The translations under genes were made by a program, and so were the position numbers. Positions 39,074-48,494 of a stretch of DNA of 64,000 nt are shown here, piece by piece. Below the pieces are notes generated by a model. That model was not told the DNA's origin. It ran no database searches and saw only the letters and a program-made list of their open reading frames with translations. Origin of the DNA: an uncultured Bryobacteraceae bacterium (lineage in GTDB: Bacteria > Acidobacteriota > Terriglobia > Bryobacterales > Bryobacteraceae); contig CALKXJ010000026.1 in assembly GCA_938003835.1 (NCBI GenBank), positions 53,846 through 117,845 of the forward strand. Reading direction: 5' to 3'. Position 1 is the first letter of the stretch; every line of letters begins with the position of its first letter.

Positions 39074-39079
39074 TATAAT
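39074..39079 (+). promoter_or_regulatory. TATAAT -10 element of the AAA+ regulator gene
   Basis: A perfect TATAAT lies 18 nt upstream of ATG 39098, followed by the ribosome-binding site GGGAGAG (39081-39087). There is no good -35 at 17 bp. An imperfect inverted repeat, CGAAA ... TTTCG (39032-39036 and 39053-39057), overlaps the -35 position and could be an operator. Confidence 0.45.
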
Positions 39080-39097
39080 CGGGAGAGACCCCCATCC

Positions 39098-40429
39098 ATG
39101 GCGAAAGGAAAGATCCTGGTGCTCGAGCCGCAGCAGGCTCCGGCCGGGCCGCTGTTGGCCTGGTGCCGCTCCGAGGGCTACCAGGCGTCTCTGGCGGCGT
39201 CACCCAAGGAGGCCCTGGAGGCCATTGAACGCGAGCGTTGGGATCTGGTTCTCATGGACGAGTCTTTCGGCGGCGGCGAATTCTGGGAGGTCCGCGGCCG
39301 GCTGGCCGAGGCCGACCCCGACATCCCGGTGATGATCACCACCGCTCACCCGTCGGTCGATTCCGCCGTGCGCGCCTTCAAGAACGGCGCTTGCGATTAC
39401 CTGGTGAAGCCCTTCGATCTGGCAGGGGTGGCGCCGCTGATTGAACGGGCCATGGAGCGCGGACGTTCGTTGCGCGAGGTGCGGCGGCTGCGCGAGCACG
39501 TCGGCCAGCTTACTCTGGCGGGCCACCTGGTGGGCCAGAGCCCGGCCATGCGCCGGGTGATCGAACTCATCGAGATGGTGGCGCCGACCGACGCCGCCGT
39601 GCTGATCACCGGCGAGAGCGGCACCGGCAAGGAGGCCGTCGCGCGCGCCATCCACGCCCGCAGCCCGCGCCGCTTCTCGCCCATGGTCATCCTGCATTGC
39701 GGCGCCATGAGCGACGAGATGCTCGCCATCGAGCTGTTCGGCGCCGAGCCCCAGCTGGAAAACGGCTTCCCTCACCGCAAGCGCGGCAAATTCGAGGCGG
39801 CCGACGGCGGCACCGTCTTCCTCGATGAGGTGAGCGAGCTCGGGCCTCAGCTTCAGTCCGAACTGCTCCGCGTCCTTCAGGAGCGGCGTGTCTGGCGGGT
39901 GGGTGGCACCGTGCCGGTCCGGGTCGACTTCCGCTCGATCGCCGCCACCAACAAAGCGCTCGATGACCGCGTGCGCCGGGGGCTGTTCCGATCCCAACTC
40001 TACTACCGCCTGAGCACGGTCAGCATCGATCTGCCACCGTTGCGCGAGCGGCGCGAGGACATCCCGCTCTTGGTGGAGCATTTCCTCAAAGAGTACGCCG
40101 CCGTGATGAACCGGCCTGTGCCCGCCGTCTCCAAGCCGGCGATGGACCTGCTGCTTGCCTACCGCTGGCCGGGCAATGTGCGGGAGCTCGAGAACGCCAT
40201 CGAGAGAGCGCTGGTGATCCGCAAGGAAGGACCGCTTCAGCCCGAGGATTTCCCCTTCCAGCGCGAGGTCAAAAGCGAAGAGGGCGGCCGGTCGCTGGAA
40301 GAGGTCGAGCGGCGCCACATCGAGCGGATCGTCCAGGAGACCAACTGGAATCTCTCGCAAGCGGCGCGGATCCTCAAGATCGACCGCACCACGCTGTATA
40401 ACAAACTCCGCCGCTACGGCCTGCGCTGA
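39098..40429 (+). CDS. NtrC-like AAA+ response regulator lacking the GAFTGA motif
   Basis: A 443-residue protein with a receiver (1-120), a sigma54-type AAA+ domain (about 142-375) and a Fis-type helix-turn-helix (about 400-443, SQAARILKIDRTTLYNKLRRYGL). AAA+ motifs present are Walker A GESGTGKE (172-179), Walker B VFLDE (240-244), and the sensor/Arg region LYYRLSTVSIDLPPLRERREDIP. Between ELFG and RGKFEAADGG, where family members carry GAFTGA, this protein reads AEPQLENGFPHRK, so the sigma54-contact loop is missing. The receiver keeps Asp54, Thr81 and Lys104, but its acidic pocket reads LEPQQ instead of the usual DDE. No partner kinase is adjacent. It may act as a sigma70-type regulator or repressor, as TyrR-like proteins without GAFTGA do. 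Confidence 0.88.
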   Translation: MAKGKILVLEPQQAPAGPLLAWCRSEGYQASLAASPKEALEAIERERWDLVLMDESFGGGEFWEVRGRLAEADPDIPVMITTAHPSVDSAVRAFKNGACDYLVKPFDLAGVAPLIERAMERGRSLREVRRLREHVGQLTLAGHLVGQSPAMRRVIELIEMVAPTDAAVLITGESGTGKEAVARAIHARSPRRFSPMVILHCGAMSDEMLAIELFGAEPQLENGFPHRKRGKFEAADGGTVFLDEVSELGPQLQSELLRVLQERRVWRVGGTVPVRVDFRSIAATNKALDDRVRRGLFRSQLYYRLSTVSIDLPPLRERREDIPLLVEHFLKEYAAVMNRPVPAVSKPAMDLLLAYRWPGNVRELENAIERALVIRKEGPLQPEDFPFQREVKSEEGGRSLEEVERRHIERIVQETNWNLSQAARILKIDRTTLYNKLRRYGLR

Positions 40430-40442
40430 GCGACGGGGGCGG

Positions 40443-40826
40443 TCAATCGGTCTTGGAGTCTTCGAGGCTCTCCTCGCCTCGAGCCTCCCCTTCGGCCGCC
40501 TCCTCGTCCAGCTCGCCCCGTTCAATCGCCTCCAAAGCCTGCTCGAACTCCTCGCCGCCCTCCTCGCCCAGCTCCCGGCCCATCCGGCGCATGAAGCGCG
40601 CCAGGCTCTTGGGGTCGCTCTCGTCGATGTCGGCGAGCGAGGCGTCATCGGCGAGCCGCTCCAGGCGGTCCTCCTCCGAGCGCGCCAGGGCAAACCGCGA
40701 AAACAACCGCTCCAGGCGCGTGCCGCCGCAGGCCGGGCAGGCGGCCCCTTCCTCCTCGCCCATGCGGCGGAAAAAGATGCTGACCTTGCGGCGGCAGTCC
40801 AGGCACCGGTACTCGTAGATCGGCAT
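40443..40826 (-). CDS. FmdB-family zinc-ribbon protein
   Basis: A 127-residue protein. The first 45 residues are an FmdB-type zinc ribbon: MPIYEYRCLDC, then CPACGG, giving two CxxC pairs that should bind zinc. The remainder is a very acidic helical tail (GEEGGEEFEQ, LDEEAAEGEARGEE). FmdB proteins are putative regulators, and small members are often adjacent to stress or metabolism genes; the function is unknown. The start at MPIYEYR is the conserved one; an upstream in-frame ATG at 40877 would add a non-conserved Pro/Arg extension. The gene converges with the AAA+ regulator gene, with 13 bp between the stops. Confidence 0.85.
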   Translation of the reverse strand: MPIYEYRCLDCRRKVSIFFRRMGEEEGAACPACGGTRLERLFSRFALARSEEDRLERLADDASLADIDESDPKSLARFMRRMGRELGEEGGEEFEQALEAIERGELDEEAAEGEARGEESLEDSKTD

Positions 40827-40909
40827 AGGCGATGAGGGGAGGCGGCCCGGGCGCCGGGCTGCCGGGCGCCTCCCCAACGCCTATTGTACGGCGGCGCGGC
40901 GCTTACGCC

Positions 40910-43900
40910 CTAGAAGACGTACTTGAGCGCAAGCTGCAAGTTGCGCATGTTGGTGCGCGTGCCGTTGATCTGGCCGAAGCCCGCCGCGATGATGTTGGTG
41001 TTCGGGTTGCCCCAGTTGGGATGATTCGGCAGATTGAAGGCTTCGAAGCGGAATTGCAGCCTCTGGCCCTCGCGCACCGGGAAGTCCTTGAGCACCGAAA
41101 AGTCCAGGTTGATGATGCCCGGACTCGTCAAAGTGTTCCGGCCGACGTTGCCGTGCATGCCATCCGGAGTGGGCGTGAAGGCCGAAGTGTCGAAAAACCG
41201 CTGCGGATCCTGCTGGCCGCGCGGCAGGTCGGCCCGCCGGCCCGTCGACATCGGCCGATCAAAGAAGGCCCCGGTGTTGGACGGATCGCCGCCCTGCGTC
41301 ACCGTGATCGGGAAGCCCGTCTGTAACGTCAGGATGGCGCCGAGTTGCCAGCCGCCGAACAGCCCGTTGAGGACCCGATTCTCAATCCCCACCTGACGGC
41401 CGCGCCCGAAGGGCAGCTCCCACAGCGCGCTGGTGACATAGCGGTGGCGCACGTCGTGGCTCGAGCGCGCCCGCTCGCAGTGGCGGCAGTAGCTGTTCTG
41501 CGGAAACAGCGTATCGCCGCCCTGGTTGCGGATCGCCGTGGCCGTGTCGATGGACTTCGACCAGGTGTAAGCGATCATGTAAGTCAACCCCCGCGAGTAG
41601 CGCTTCGTGAGGTTGACACCCAGCGAATTGTAGTTGCCGTTGCCGCCATTGTCGACCAGCTGGATCCGCCCGAAATTGGGGAAGGGCGAGCGCTGCGGAA
41701 TCGTCAAGCCGCTGGTGCGCGGCGCCGGCAGCGCTTCGTTGACCGCGCGCAGAGCCTCGAGCCGGTGGCTGACGCTGCCGAGATACCCCACCTCGAGCAA
41801 CGTGTTGCCGGGCAGCTCGCGCTGGATATTAAAGAGGTACTGAATCGAGTACGGCGTGCGCCGGTCGTAGGGGTTGGCGAAGGTGTACGGGCGAGGCACT
41901 TGAACCACCGCCCCGGCCAGCGCCGCCAGGCCGTTGGCCCACGTCAGGTGGGGAAAGTCGGTCCGGGAGTTGTCGCGAAACCGCCCGGCCAGGTTGCGCG
42001 CCATGTCAAAACGCGGATTCCCCGTATCCTGCGAATAGAAGACGCCGGCGCCGGTGCGGATTACCCACTTCGGCGTGGGACTCCAACTGATGCCCAGGCG
42101 CGGGGCGAAATCGTTGTTGTCGCGGCCCACCAGCCGGTTGCCCAGCGAGCCGTCGCGGCGCACCTCGATGTCCGGCCAGCGCAGCGCGATTCCCTCGTAA
42201 GGCTCGCCGCGGCCCTGGCGCATGAAGTAGGGATAGATGCTGCGGTCGGCTACGTTGGCATTGCGGTAATCGGCGGGCCGAATATCCCGCCGGACAATGC
42301 CGTTGAAGAGCCGGCCCGTCTGGTCCTCCCACGGCGGCGTGTTCTCGTAGCGCAGGCCGAGGTTGATCGTCAGCTTCGGCGTGATCTTCCAGATGTCGTC
42401 GAAGTACAGCGCAAAGCTCAGCGAACGGAACTGCGCCTGGGCGATCGAGGCCGCCGCTTCGGCCTGGAAGACCTCACCCAGCAGGAAATCCGCAAACGGG
42501 TCGCCGGAAATCCCTGACAGGGCGGGGTTACTGGTGGCGTTCCGGATGAAGGTAAACTGGCCGCGAGCGAACTGGTTGCCCACCTGGTTGTAACGGTCGT
42601 GGCGGATCTCACCGCCGAAGCGCATCGAGTGGCGGCCGCGGACCACCGAGGTGTTGCTAATGATCTGCGTCGATCCGTTGTCGTTTTCGTACGGCCCTTC
42701 GGAGCTGTTGCCGAATCCGCTGTAGACCTCGAGCGCGATGTTCGGGATGCCCCACTGAACCGGCGGGCCGCTGGCAAGGCCGGGAATGCCCAGCTTGCCG
42801 ACCACGTCGGTAGTGAAGGCCAGCTCCGGACCCGTCGTGTTGTAGAACTTGGTCAGCCCGAAGCGGTTCTCGAGCACCACCGTCGGCGACAGCACCCGCG
42901 TGTTGGAGACCATGTACTGGCGGAACCGGGTGATAATCTTCTCGCCGTTGAGCTTCAGCGCCTCGTCCAGCTGGCTTTCGTCGCCCCAACTGTAACGGCC
43001 CGCCCACTGCGATCTCGGAGACTCGTTGAAGTCGAACCGGGCGATGAAATGGTCGCGGTCGATCGGCCGGCCGAGCGCCTGCACGTGGTTGCGGCGCAAC
43101 TCCGGATTGGGTAGGTTCGGCGCCGGGTAGTATTCGAGCAGCGCCTTGGAAGTCGGATGGATTCGCGAAGCCGGAATGATGTTGCCCGGGAAGGGCATCG
43201 CCACGATCCGGCCGTCCTGACGAGCGCGGCTCGTCGGGTCGAAGATGCCCGCCGTACCGAGCGGCAGCTCCGAGAAGTTGCCCTGGCGCATCGCCGCCGA
43301 GGGCAGGTTGTAGACTCCCTGAACGGCGCGCCGCTGCCGGAACCACTCATAGTTGGTCATGAAGAACAGTCGATCCCGGCCGCTGAAGAGCTTGGGAATC
43401 GTCACCGGCCCGCCCAGCGTGAAGCCGAACTGGTTCCATTTGAACGGGTCCTTCGGCGGGCGGGCCGCCGTGAAGGCGTAGTTCTTGGCGTCCAGCTTCT
43501 CGTTGCGCAAGAAATAAAACAGCGCGCCATGAAACTCGTTCGTTCCGGACTTGGTCAGCACGTTGATCTGCGTCGCGGCGCGCCCGAACTCCGCCGGGTA
43601 GATGCCGGTCTGCACCTTGAACTCCTGAAGCGCATCGATCGACGGCATCACCACAAAGGTGTTGAAGTTCGGATCGGTGTTCTCGACCCCGTCCAGCGTA
43701 AAGCGGTTGAACTGCGCCCGCTGGCCTGCGACCGAGATGCTTTGCTCGGCGCGAATGCCGCCCTGGCGAGCGTTGGCCTGGCCGGCCGAAGGGAAGCCGA
43801 AGCTGACGTTGGGCGCCAGGGAGACCAGTTGCAGATAGTTGCGGCCGTTGAGGGGCAGCTCAACGATCCGCCGGTTCTCGATCACGGTGCCGACCGTGGC

Positions 43901-44305
43901 GTTCTCGCTGGCTAACAGAGCCGCCTCCGCCGTCACCTCGATCGTCTCCGCCATGGTGCCGACAGCCAGCTCGAAGTCGATCCGCGCGCTCTGCTGCACT
44001 TGCAGCTCGATGTTGGAGCGCGTGGCGGTTTTAAAGCCCTGACGCTCCACCCGGATCGTGTATTGCCCGGGCGGGAGCGAGGGGAAGCGGTAGACGCCCG
44101 CTTCGTTGCTTTCGGTGGTCCGCACCGCGTTGGTGGCCACGTTGGTGATGGTGACCGTCGCGCCCGCTACCACCGCACCGCTGGGATCGAGAATCGTCCC
44201 CGTGATTTCTCCGTAGGTCTGGGCGGCAAGCGGAGTTGCGACGCAAAGCACGAGCGACAGAGACAAAATAACCGAGTAGATTCCCGGAAGAGATCCTCGT
44301 CTCAT
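40910..44305 (-). CDS. Oar-like TonB-dependent outer-membrane receptor
   Basis: An 1131-residue outer-membrane protein with a signal peptide (ILSLSLVLCVATPLAAQ). The carboxypeptidase-regulatory-like domain (YGEITGTILDPSGAVVAGATVTI to YRFPSLPPGQYTIRVERQGFK) is followed by a plug-like region (IEVTAEAALL, VELPLNGRNYLQLVSLAPNV, NRFTLDGVENTD, INVLTKSGTNEFHG) and a barrel ending LALKYVF. It is more canonical than the receptor at 21.5 kb, as shown by the NGRNYLQL block. No SusD-like partner or TonB/ExbB genes are adjacent. ATG 44305 is preceded by GAGGAGGGAG, a strong site; an upstream in-frame start at 44374 adds a non-hydrophobic stretch. A secreted protein gene lies 149 bp upstream on the same strand and may be related in function. 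Confidence 0.9.
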   Translation of the reverse strand: MRRGSLPGIYSVILSLSLVLCVATPLAAQTYGEITGTILDPSGAVVAGATVTITNVATNAVRTTESNEAGVYRFPSLPPGQYTIRVERQGFKTATRSNIELQVQQSARIDFELAVGTMAETIEVTAEAALLASENATVGTVIENRRIVELPLNGRNYLQLVSLAPNVSFGFPSAGQANARQGGIRAEQSISVAGQRAQFNRFTLDGVENTDPNFNTFVVMPSIDALQEFKVQTGIYPAEFGRAATQINVLTKSGTNEFHGALFYFLRNEKLDAKNYAFTAARPPKDPFKWNQFGFTLGGPVTIPKLFSGRDRLFFMTNYEWFRQRRAVQGVYNLPSAAMRQGNFSELPLGTAGIFDPTSRARQDGRIVAMPFPGNIIPASRIHPTSKALLEYYPAPNLPNPELRRNHVQALGRPIDRDHFIARFDFNESPRSQWAGRYSWGDESQLDEALKLNGEKIITRFRQYMVSNTRVLSPTVVLENRFGLTKFYNTTGPELAFTTDVVGKLGIPGLASGPPVQWGIPNIALEVYSGFGNSSEGPYENDNGSTQIISNTSVVRGRHSMRFGGEIRHDRYNQVGNQFARGQFTFIRNATSNPALSGISGDPFADFLLGEVFQAEAAASIAQAQFRSLSFALYFDDIWKITPKLTINLGLRYENTPPWEDQTGRLFNGIVRRDIRPADYRNANVADRSIYPYFMRQGRGEPYEGIALRWPDIEVRRDGSLGNRLVGRDNNDFAPRLGISWSPTPKWVIRTGAGVFYSQDTGNPRFDMARNLAGRFRDNSRTDFPHLTWANGLAALAGAVVQVPRPYTFANPYDRRTPYSIQYLFNIQRELPGNTLLEVGYLGSVSHRLEALRAVNEALPAPRTSGLTIPQRSPFPNFGRIQLVDNGGNGNYNSLGVNLTKRYSRGLTYMIAYTWSKSIDTATAIRNQGGDTLFPQNSYCRHCERARSSHDVRHRYVTSALWELPFGRGRQVGIENRVLNGLFGGWQLGAILTLQTGFPITVTQGGDPSNTGAFFDRPMSTGRRADLPRGQQDPQRFFDTSAFTPTPDGMHGNVGRNTLTSPGIINLDFSVLKDFPVREGQRLQFRFEAFNLPNHPNWGNPNTNIIAAGFGQINGTRTNMRNLQLALKYVF

Positions 44306-44454
44306 TCCGACTCCCTCCTCGCCTGTTCGTTGGTTATTTGGGCGCCTCCGGTAGACCCCGTTCCCCAGAGTCACCCCTCATGGATGGTAATGCGGAGCCT
44401 TGCCATTTGTCAACTCAGGAATGGGCCGAAATGTCGCTTGGCCGGTGTCGCCTC

Positions 44455-46779
44455 CTAACCGGTCACGCGGTGGACGCTCAACGTCACTTCGCGCATCGGC
44501 GGGAGTGGGAAGCTGGTAAGCAAGGGCCCCTTCTCGAAGCCGAATTCCCCCGAGGCAACCAGCCGCCCGCCCAGATCCCGGAGCATCCACCGGTAGGTTC
44601 CCGGCTCGAGACGCCAAAGGCGCACCGGAATCGCCGACGGCTCGGATTCGAAGCTATACAGGCGGACGCGTAACGACGCGGAATTCGCCTCGAGCACCGC
44701 CCGGGCGAATTCCGCTTGCACCGGCGGCCAGCTCACGGAGAAGCTTGGGTAGCGCTCACCCCGTGGGGGAGCGCCCCCGAAGAGATAGACTTGATAGTCG
44801 AGCGGCGGCGCGTAGTAGACGCGGTCAGTATAAAGAACCTCCGAAGTGAACATCTCGAAGTTGTAGGCCAGCCGCTGCTCGGCCTCCACGGCGAGTCTCA
44901 TCATCCGCTCGAGCCTGGCGTCGTCCCCGGCTGCCGTCGAGTAGCCCATGGCGAGGTCGAACCGCGCATCGGCCGAGCGCCGGCGCCACTCATAGAACGC
45001 CTCCGGGGCGCGCCGCATATCCTGGCAGAAGCGGGCATAGGAATCGCAGCGCGCCAGCACCGCGAAGCTCTCGCCGACAGCCTCCAGCCAGCGCGCTTCC
45101 CCCGTCAGATCGTGCAAGGCAAGAAACAGCGACGTGATCGCCTCCTGAGACCGGCCCGACCACTGGAAATAGTCCCACTCGGCTTCGGGCCTGTCCCAGT
45201 CGCTCGAGCCGATCCGATAGTCGCCGTCGCGCGAACGCACTGCCGAGGGGATCAGGCCCGCCGGTTTCCCATAGTCGGTCCGTCGCATCGCATCGAGCCA
45301 CGACTCGCCCCACCGCGCCAGTAAAGCGATCAGGTCTTTGTCGCGCCGAAAATAGGCATACCAGAGCGCAGGCCCGATTGCCCGCACGTTGAGATGCACG
45401 TCCAGGGCGCGCTCGGGCCGGGGATCGAACTCGCGGCAGTTGAACCAGGCGCCGCGAAAGCGCCAGCGGCCGTCGGGCTGGGGCGCGATCCAGTGGAAGG
45501 CGCACGTCGAGGTGAGCTTCAGGCGTTCGATGACCTCTCCGGAATCCGGATCGAGCGCTGCCAACAACGGCTGCGTGTCCGTGGTGGGTTCGGCCGAATG
45601 CTCGACGTCGGCGATGCGGCGGTCGTAGCCGTGCTCGAGCAGCCCGCTCCGCCAAAGTCCGTCGGCCAGGCGTCGTAAGCCCCGGGCGGCCGTCTCCGAG
45701 CCGAACCCCAGCGCCTGAGGCCCCCAGACGCGCAAGATCTCCACGTCATCGCCCCACTCGCCGCCGAGTTCCCCGCTCGGGTGCTGGCGTTCGTTCACCC
45801 ACCAGGCGGTGATCGCCTCCATGCGCCGCGCCAGCCGGCGCTGAGCCAGGGCCCACTGCGGGGCGTTGCGGGGGGTGAAAGAAGGAAGAGGGACGTCCCA
45901 GCCGAGCGGCTCCACCTCGTGACAGAAGGGCCGCTCGACCATCGCCCGGCCTGCGCCGGAGTTCAGCCCGGTGCAGAAGGCCGAGGCCATCTGCCGCAGC
46001 AGACGCTCGCGGGGGGCTAACCGCAGAGCCTGCTCGAGCAGCGCCGCCGTCCGCTCGATCTGGCGCGGCTCGTGATTCTCCACCGCCAACCAGTAGGCGG
46101 TGCGCGCCAGGCCGATCGCGGCTTCACGGCGCAGCTCCGGCTGCGCCGACAGCGCCAGCCGCTCGTAGAGCTGCTCGAGGTAGTTCCTGCGCTGCCCCGG
46201 CCGTTCGCCTTCGGCTTCGAACAGGGGGCGCGCCAGCAATTGCTGCGCGCGGGCGCGCCAGGCTGGCGCCAGGCGGCTTTCAAATTCGCGCGCCGGCGTC
46301 CAGCGCACCACGGAGATGCCGTAGCGCGGCGCATCGGTGCGCACCCGGAGCTCGGCCGGGCCGCGAACCACGGCCACGAGCGACAACCTCCGCGTCCGCC
46401 GCCTGGGCATCAGGCGCGCCGGCGCGGGCTTCGCTACATGACGCGTGTCGGCCGCCTTGCCGTTCACCTCCAGCGCGAAGCTCCGATCGCCCTCATCCGT
46501 TACAGCGAGGAAGATCTCCACGAACTGCTTGCCGCGCTCGCGAAACTCGAACCGGGCATCGCCCTCCAACATCCGGTAGCGGTCGATCGCCGGATCCCAG
46601 ATGGTCTTCTCATGCTGGTACGCTGGCAGCGCGAGCGTCTCCGCGCCGGCAGGCGCCTCCCTCCAGCGCAGGGGCCCTCCCGGCTCAACACACCCGGATC
46701 GGGCCACGGGTCCGCTCAGGCTGACGCAGTCGGCGGCGGCGACCGCCGCGAGAAGCAGGAGACAAACCAGCAGACGCAC
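44455..46779 (-). CDS. Large secreted protein of unknown function, alpha-helical C-terminal domain
   Basis: A 774-residue protein with a signal peptide starting VRLLVCLLLLAAVAAAD. A beta-rich N-terminal part (about 25-165, FRERGKQFVEIFLAVTDEGDRSFALEVNGK) is followed by a long helical region with repeated Trp-rich segments (GGEWGDDVEILRVWGPQAL, EWDYFQWSGRSQEAI, GEARWLEAVGESFAVLARC) that looks like an alpha/alpha-toroid as in polysaccharide lyases and GH families. A C-terminal beta domain (RLWRLEPGTYRWMLRDLGG) closes it. I do not recognise a named family. GTG 46779 begins the signal peptide; a TTG start at 46818 would add 13 residues. Its position upstream of an Oar-like receptor suggests degradation of a polymer imported by it (inference). 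Confidence 0.6.
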   Translation of the reverse strand: MRLLVCLLLLAAVAAADCVSLSGPVARSGCVEPGGPLRWREAPAGAETLALPAYQHEKTIWDPAIDRYRMLEGDARFEFRERGKQFVEIFLAVTDEGDRSFALEVNGKAADTRHVAKPAPARLMPRRRTRRLSLVAVVRGPAELRVRTDAPRYGISVVRWTPAREFESRLAPAWRARAQQLLARPLFEAEGERPGQRRNYLEQLYERLALSAQPELRREAAIGLARTAYWLAVENHEPRQIERTAALLEQALRLAPRERLLRQMASAFCTGLNSGAGRAMVERPFCHEVEPLGWDVPLPSFTPRNAPQWALAQRRLARRMEAITAWWVNERQHPSGELGGEWGDDVEILRVWGPQALGFGSETAARGLRRLADGLWRSGLLEHGYDRRIADVEHSAEPTTDTQPLLAALDPDSGEVIERLKLTSTCAFHWIAPQPDGRWRFRGAWFNCREFDPRPERALDVHLNVRAIGPALWYAYFRRDKDLIALLARWGESWLDAMRRTDYGKPAGLIPSAVRSRDGDYRIGSSDWDRPEAEWDYFQWSGRSQEAITSLFLALHDLTGEARWLEAVGESFAVLARCDSYARFCQDMRRAPEAFYEWRRRSADARFDLAMGYSTAAGDDARLERMMRLAVEAEQRLAYNFEMFTSEVLYTDRVYYAPPLDYQVYLFGGAPPRGERYPSFSVSWPPVQAEFARAVLEANSASLRVRLYSFESEPSAIPVRLWRLEPGTYRWMLRDLGGRLVASGEFGFEKGPLLTSFPLPPMREVTLSVHRVTG

Positions 46780-46844
46780 CCTCGTCGGATTTTCTCGCCA
46801 CGGGCGGGCGAGCTGCAAGGCGCCCGCTACAATGGTGGTTTCCG

Positions 46845-48494
46845 ATGCGGATTGCGATCGGCCAGATCAACACCACCGTGGGCGATCTCGCCGGAAACGC
46901 CGATCTGATGATCCGCGTCGCGCACCAGGCCGCCCGGCGCGGGGCCCGGCTGGTGGTCTTCCCCGAGCTCGCCGTCGTCGGCTACCCCCCGCGCGATCTG
47001 CTCGAGAAGCCGAGCCTGTACGAGCAGGTGCTGGAAGCCGAGCAGCGGCTCGCCGCCGAGACGGCCGCGCTCGACCTGATCCTGGTCTACGGCACCGTGC
47101 GCCCGTCAAACGCCTCGAGCGGCAAGCGAGCCGTCAACATCGCCGCCGTGCTCGAGCGGGGCCGGATCATTTTCGAGCAAGCAAAGATGTTGCTGCCCAC
47201 CTACGACGTCTTCGACGAGGGGCGCTACTTTCTGCCGGCCGACAAGCAGGAGGTCTGCCGGTTACTCGGCGTGAACGTGGCGCTCACGGTCTGCGAAGAC
47301 GCCTGGAACGACAAGCAGTTCTGGGAGCGGCGCCTGTATGCGCGCGATCCGGTCGAGGAGCTCGTCAACGCCGGCGCGCGCCTGCTCGTCACCATCAACG
47401 CCTCGCCCTTCCACATGGGCAAGCGCGAGCTGCGCCGCCAGATCTTCTCCGCCACCGCGCGCCGCCACGGAATCCCCGTCATCTACGTCAACCAGGTGGG
47501 GGGCAACGACCAGCTCGTCTTCGACGGCTCGAGCTTCGCCATGAACGCGGCCGGCGAGGTGATCGCCTCGGCGGCCTCGTTCGCCGAAGACCTGGTGTTC
47601 GTCGATCCCATCGCCGGCGCCGGCGACCTGCACGAGAACTTCTCCGACGCCTGCGAATCGGTCTATGAGGCACTGGTGCTGGGCACCCGGGACTACATTC
47701 GCAAGTGCGGCTTTCGCCAGGTGCTGCTCGGCATGAGCGGCGGAATCGACTCGTCTCTGGTGGCCGTGCTGGCTGCCGACGCCGTCGGCCCGGAAAACGT
47801 CACCGGCGTCGCGATGCCCGGCCCCTACTCGAGCGAGGCAAGCCTCCGGGATGCCCGCGCCCTCGCCTCGAAGCTCGGCATCCGCTTCGAGGTCGTGCCC
47901 ATCAATAGCGTCTTTGACTGCTTCCTGGGAGTGCTCGATCCGCTGTTCGGCAATCTGCCGCGCGACGTTACCGAGGAGAACCTCCAGGCGCGCATTCGCG
48001 GCGTGATCTTGATGTCGCTGTCGAACAAGTGGGGCGCCATGGTGCTGACCACGGGCAACAAGAGCGAGCTCGCCGTCGGCTACTGCACGCTCTACGGTGA
48101 CATGGCGGGGGGCCTCGCCGTCATCAGCGACGTGCCCAAGACGCTGGTCTACGAGCTTGCCCGCGTGGCCAACCGCCGCCACCCGGACGCCATCCCCGAG
48201 AGCGTTTTTGCAAAACCCCCCTCGGCCGAGCTCCGGCCCAACCAGAAGGACAGCGACTCGCTGCCGCCCTATGAGACTCTCGACGCCATCCTCAGGCTCT
48301 ACGTCGAGGAGTACCTGCCGCCGCGACAGATCGCCGAGGCGCTCAACCTGCCACTCGAGCTGGTCCGCGACGTCGTCAATAAAGTCGACCGCAACGAGTA
48401 CAAGCGCCAGCAGGCGGCGCCCGGACTCAAGGTGACCACGAAAGCCTTCGGCATGGGCCGGCGCTTCCCCATCGCACAAAGGTTCTCCCAATGA
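46845..48494 (+). CDS. nadE: Glutamine-dependent NAD+ synthase
   Basis: Two-domain enzyme of 549 residues that makes NAD+ from deamido-NAD+, ATP and glutamine. The N-terminal nitrilase-type glutaminase has the Glu-Lys-Cys triad in FPELAVVGYPPRDLL, EQAKMLLPTYDVFDE and LTVCEDAW. The C-terminal NAD synthase domain has the ATP pyrophosphatase P-loop GMSGGIDSSLVA (about 294-305), then TGNKSELAVGYCTLYGDMAGGLAVI and the C-terminal KVTTKAFGMGRRFPIAQ. The -10-like TACAAT at 46828-46833 is close to the ATG, giving a leader of about five bases. The last four bases overlap the start of the next gene. Confidence 0.96.
   Translation: MRIAIGQINTTVGDLAGNADLMIRVAHQAARRGARLVVFPELAVVGYPPRDLLEKPSLYEQVLEAEQRLAAETAALDLILVYGTVRPSNASSGKRAVNIAAVLERGRIIFEQAKMLLPTYDVFDEGRYFLPADKQEVCRLLGVNVALTVCEDAWNDKQFWERRLYARDPVEELVNAGARLLVTINASPFHMGKRELRRQIFSATARRHGIPVIYVNQVGGNDQLVFDGSSFAMNAAGEVIASAASFAEDLVFVDPIAGAGDLHENFSDACESVYEALVLGTRDYIRKCGFRQVLLGMSGGIDSSLVAVLAADAVGPENVTGVAMPGPYSSEASLRDARALASKLGIRFEVVPINSVFDCFLGVLDPLFGNLPRDVTEENLQARIRGVILMSLSNKWGAMVLTTGNKSELAVGYCTLYGDMAGGLAVISDVPKTLVYELARVANRRHPDAIPESVFAKPPSAELRPNQKDSDSLPPYETLDAILRLYVEEYLPPRQIAEALNLPLELVRDVVNKVDRNEYKRQQAAPGLKVTTKAFGMGRRFPIAQRFSQ

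Noticed and set aside
21527..44305. The two large receptors as SusC-type proteins
   Set aside because: They have the CarboxypepD_reg-plug-barrel layout of Oar-like proteins, and no SusD-like gene lies beside either of them.
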